A stretch of DNA of 64,000 nucleotides from Ashinkailepas kermadecensis. Lineage: Eukaryota > Arthropoda > Thecostraca > Neolepadidae. The DNA lies in contig JAOTOM010005098.1 in the NCBI GenBank assembly GCA_034440615.1, forward strand, positions 521,001-585,000, written 5' to 3'. A program made the translations under genes and the position numbers. The notes under the pieces were generated by a model. That model had not been told where the DNA came from. It did no database searches and worked only from the letters and a program-made list of their open reading frames with translations. Shown here piece by piece: positions 61,461 to 64,000 of the stretch (position 1 is the stretch's first letter; every line of letters starts with the position of its first letter).

Positions 61461-62221
61461 CACTGGGAGTTTCAGGTCTATGTAAATATGATCCGCGTCT
61501 GTGACATCGTAGTTTTGCTACTTAATGCATCACGGCAACGGGTGTAGGAAGGAGTGCATCATGATGCCGACGCTGGCCCCAAAATTAATCGGTGTCCATT
61601 CGAATGTTGTGCGTGTCTGTTCAATGAACTACTCGTGCACACAGCGCTCCATCCGTCTGCTCACAACCCCACCGCCGTGCTTTTCCCGGCGGCTTGTTGG
61701 CCGGCACGAGGAGCGGCCCACCTCGATCCACATTTGCCGGCGAGAGTGCCGGCTCCAATTGCTGTCGGTGTCCCCGCAGGGAGCGTAAAAACTGCGGCGC
61801 ACCTGCCGCCGGCTCGGCGGCGGCGGCGGCGCGGGCGGCGCAGGCGGCGCAGGCGGAGAGCGCGCGAGTGCGCCCGCTCCCGTCCGGCCGCCGCCGCGCA
61901 GCCTCCGAGACGCGCTCGCGGCGGTGGCGCAACAAAAAGCGCCGCCACACATCCGCCTGTGATGCGGGAAACTGTGTTAATACGATGCACCACCTGGCGA
62001 CGTGACCCTTCGCCTCGTGGGTCATGCACAGTGGGCCTCACTTGCACCGACGTGAGAGTGGAGCGGGAAGAGTGAGAGCAAGTGCGATAGCAGGGAGGAG
62101 TGATGCGGGAAGACGATGGACGAGAGACAGTGAGATATGGAGATAAAGAGACCAAGTGAAGCGGATGGCCGGACGAGTTCTGATCCATGATGGAAGGAAG
62201 AATAGAGAGGGGAAGGGAAGG
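61461..62221. other. No recognisable gene; GC-rich CGG/GGC block
   Basis: 61.78-61.96 kb is extremely GC-rich with GGCGGC runs. Frames on both strands (for example plus 61554-62075 with an Arg run, minus 61621-62025 Ala/Arg-rich) come from (GGC)n-like composition. A CpG-island or 5'-UTR origin is possible but unsupported. Confidence 0.35.
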
Positions 62222-62456
62222 GAAGAGAAGAGAAGAGAAGAGAAGAGAAGAGAAGAGAAGAGAAGAGAAGAGAAGAGAAGAGAAGAGAAGAGAAGAGAAG
62301 AGAAGAGAAGAGAAGAGAAGAGAAGAGAAGAGAAGAGAAGAGAAGAGAAGAGAAGAGAAGAGAAGAGAAGAGAAGAGAAGAGAAGAGAAGAGAAGAGAAG
62401 AGAAGAGAAGAGAAGAGAAGAGAAGAGAAGAGAAGAGAAGAGAAGAGAAGAGAAGA
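62222..62456. repeat. (AGAAG)n pentanucleotide microsatellite, ~47 repeats
   Basis: A long, very pure run of AGAAG on the plus strand. It is homopurine, so the complementary strand gives Ser/Leu/Phe frames and the plus strand Arg/Glu/Lys frames, all artefacts. The length may be assembly-sensitive. Confidence 0.97.
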
Positions 62457-63100
62457 TTTTGATGTTTCAATGCTAACGATAGGTCACAAGTGGCTTTTTG
62501 GTTCGGACTGAAGGTGCTAGGCCAGGTCAAAGGCATAACGCTACTTTCGATTTATCAGAAAACTTGCTCAGCATGTTTAATTTTCAGTTCTATCGGAAGA
62601 AAATCAGCGCTGAATTCGAGTTGAGCACCACAAATTACCCTAGAGTAGTCCATAAATTGCAAACGTCATCCTAGATCGTCTTGGGTCACTGAACTTGGTC
62701 GAGTTGAACAGCAACCGATTTTTTTGTTTTTTTTTGTGTGTTTTTTTCACCCCGGGAAATGTGACGTTTCTTTAAAATTAATGTTCAAATGGACACAGAA
62801 CATCGCAAAGCAGAACACATCTAAAAATAGCCGGAAATTCGTAAGGTCACGTATTAGCGTGGTTGATCTATTATGATCTTGACCTTCATATAGTTGCTTT
62901 GCTCGTTAATACAGTAAGCGTGCACAAACGCATGGTATGTCATATTGCGCATTAGTCTGAACATTTGTGCTACATTTATCGTCAATATATGGCACAAACA
63001 GTCCATCGGCACATGACCTGTGAAAACAGCATGGTAGCCGACCGGCAACCACCACTACAGCTACCTCCGAGCCGCAACTATAGCTGACGCGAGATCCGAA
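62457..63100. other. No recognisable gene
   Basis: About 640 AT-rich bases with T-runs near 62718-62750 and several GGTCA/TGACC words. No recognised frame. Confidence 0.4.
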
Positions 63101-63104
63101 TATC

Positions 63105-63480
63105 AGTCGACCACAGCAGACCACTGCCAGCAGACCACTACCAGACCACCACAGCAGACCACTACCAGCAGACCACTACCAGACCACCACCAGCAGACCA
63201 CTACCAGCAGACCACTACCAGACCACCACCAGCAGACCACTACCAGCAGACCACTACCAGACCACCACCAGCAGACCACTACCAGCAGACCACTACCAGC
63301 AGACCACTACCAGACCACCACCAGCAGACCACCACCAGCAGACCACTACCAGCAGACCACTACCAGACCACCACCAGCAGACCACTACCAGCAGACTACT
63401 ACCAGACCACCACCAGCAGACCACTACCAGCAGACCACTACCAGACCACCACCAGCAGATCACTACCAGACCACCACAGC
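63105..63480. repeat. 39-bp higher-order repeat of 14- and 11-bp units
   Basis: Two 14-bp CAGCAGACCACTAC units plus one 11-bp CAGACCACCAC unit form a 39-bp block repeated about 8 times, with occasional missing or extra 14-mers. The TACCAGACCACC theme continues into the 54-bp array. Confidence 0.9.
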
Positions 63481-63890
63481 AGTTGGCACTTGTGGAATGT
63501 GTCGCCTCAACCCCCGAGACCAGACCACCACAGCAGTTGGCACTTGTGGAATGTGTTTACTCAACCCCCGAGACTAGACCACCACAGCAGTTGGCACTTG
63601 TGGAATGTGTCGCCTCAACCCCCGAGACCAGACCACCACAGCAGTTGGCACTTGTGGAATGTGTTTACTCAACCCCCGAGACTAGACCACCACAGCAGTT
63701 GGCACTTGTGGAATGTGTCGCCTCAACCCCCGAGACCAGACCACCACAGCAGTTGGAACTTGTGGAATGTGTCGCCTCAACCCCCCAGACCAGACCACCA
63801 CAGCAGTTGGCACTTGTGGAATGTGTCGCCTCAACCCCCCAGACCAGACCACCACAGCAGTTGGCACTTGTGGAATGCGTCTCGTGAACC
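63477..63890. repeat. 54-bp minisatellite, ~8 copies
   Basis: Unit: CCACCACAGCAGTTGGCAC, TTGTGGAATGTGTCGCC, TCAACCCCCGAGACCAGA. A plus frame of 134 codons (63483-63887) reads an 18-residue repeat QLALVECVASTPETRPPQ. One segment alternates CGCC and TTAC variants (copies 1 to 5), a hint of a 108-bp dimer. The unit starts with the ACCACCACAGCAG word of the preceding array. Confidence 0.94.
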
Positions 63891-64000
63891 CTGGAATCGA
63901 GATGAGGCCCTGGGCCCACGAACTCCTCGGGAACTCGTTGACTGTTTCGAGCCAGGCGGCCCAGGTTTGCACATACGTCCGGTGTGTGAAAAACGGCGTA
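63891..64000. other. Window end, no feature
   Basis: The last ~110 bases are non-repetitive with no recognisable signal. Confidence 0.4.

Noticed and set aside
61554..62075. 173-codon plus frame with an Arg run
   Set aside because: The Arg run comes from GGC/CGG repetition, and opposite-strand frames are equally long.

Overview
This window looks like eukaryotic, most probably animal, nuclear DNA. I base that on a tRNA-derived SINE with a perfect target-site duplication, terminal-inverted-repeat DNA transposon remnants, a decayed SGNH-esterase-like retrotransposon segment, long dinucleotide microsatellites, and the lack of any compact gene array, operon or phage structure. I cannot name the species. 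I found no protein-coding gene that I would stand behind. The long open frames (up to about 1,600 codons) all lie in tandem arrays, usually in several frames or on both strands at once, so they are by-products of stop-free repeat units.

The dominant content is tandem repeats. Adding the approximate extents of about 27 arrays gives roughly 20 kb of 64 kb, and their sequences are mostly unrelated. Left part (1-14.6 kb): an 8-bp GC array at the edge, a ~58-bp triplicate (2.04-2.22 kb), a 23-bp array (2.64-4.16 kb) that grades into a 44-bp array (4.38-5.40 kb), a 15-16-bp array whose second half is reversed (6.48-7.55 kb), an 11/22-bp array (9.28-10.23 kb), 46-bp and 29-bp arrays (13.1-13.8 kb), and a dense palindrome cluster (14.44-14.55 kb). 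Middle (15-38.8 kb): heavily decayed ~29-bp repeats (15-17.7 kb), a 190-bp (TA)n, 70-bp and 42-bp arrays, a SINE at 24.03 kb, ~176-bp satellite-like monomers (27.1-27.7 kb), a very uniform 14-bp array (27.84-29.71 kb), a foldback element (30.35-30.58 kb), and the largest array, 33/34 bp over about 4.6 kb (33.15-37.75 kb), which holds a recent ~1.2-kb internal duplication. Two inverted copies of one DNA transposon lie at 20.57 and 37.95 kb.

Right part (38.8-64 kb): a 13-kb stretch poor in arrays apart from transposon ends, an 11/78-bp array (43.8-44.3 kb), a 27-bp-arm hairpin (45.93 kb), (CT)n and (GA)n tracts, 32-, 33-, 38- and 13-bp arrays (47.9-50.3 kb), the SGNH relic (52.78-53.28 kb), 79-, 16- and 13-bp arrays (54.2-56.2 kb), a tRNA-like element (55.13 kb), a CpG-rich block with paired CRE palindromes (57.4-58.25 kb), a 63-bp array (58.33-59.68 kb), and 46-, 5-, 39- and 54-bp arrays up to the end. 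Several short CpG-rich blocks could be promoter or first-exon regions of undetected genes, but nothing in them is recognisable.

There is no gene network to describe. The biological interest is repeat birth and homogenisation: monomer-to-dimer steps (7 to 14, 11 to 22, 22 to 44), higher-order units (78 bp, 1.2 kb), orientation reversal, and arrays placed next to or inside mobile elements.
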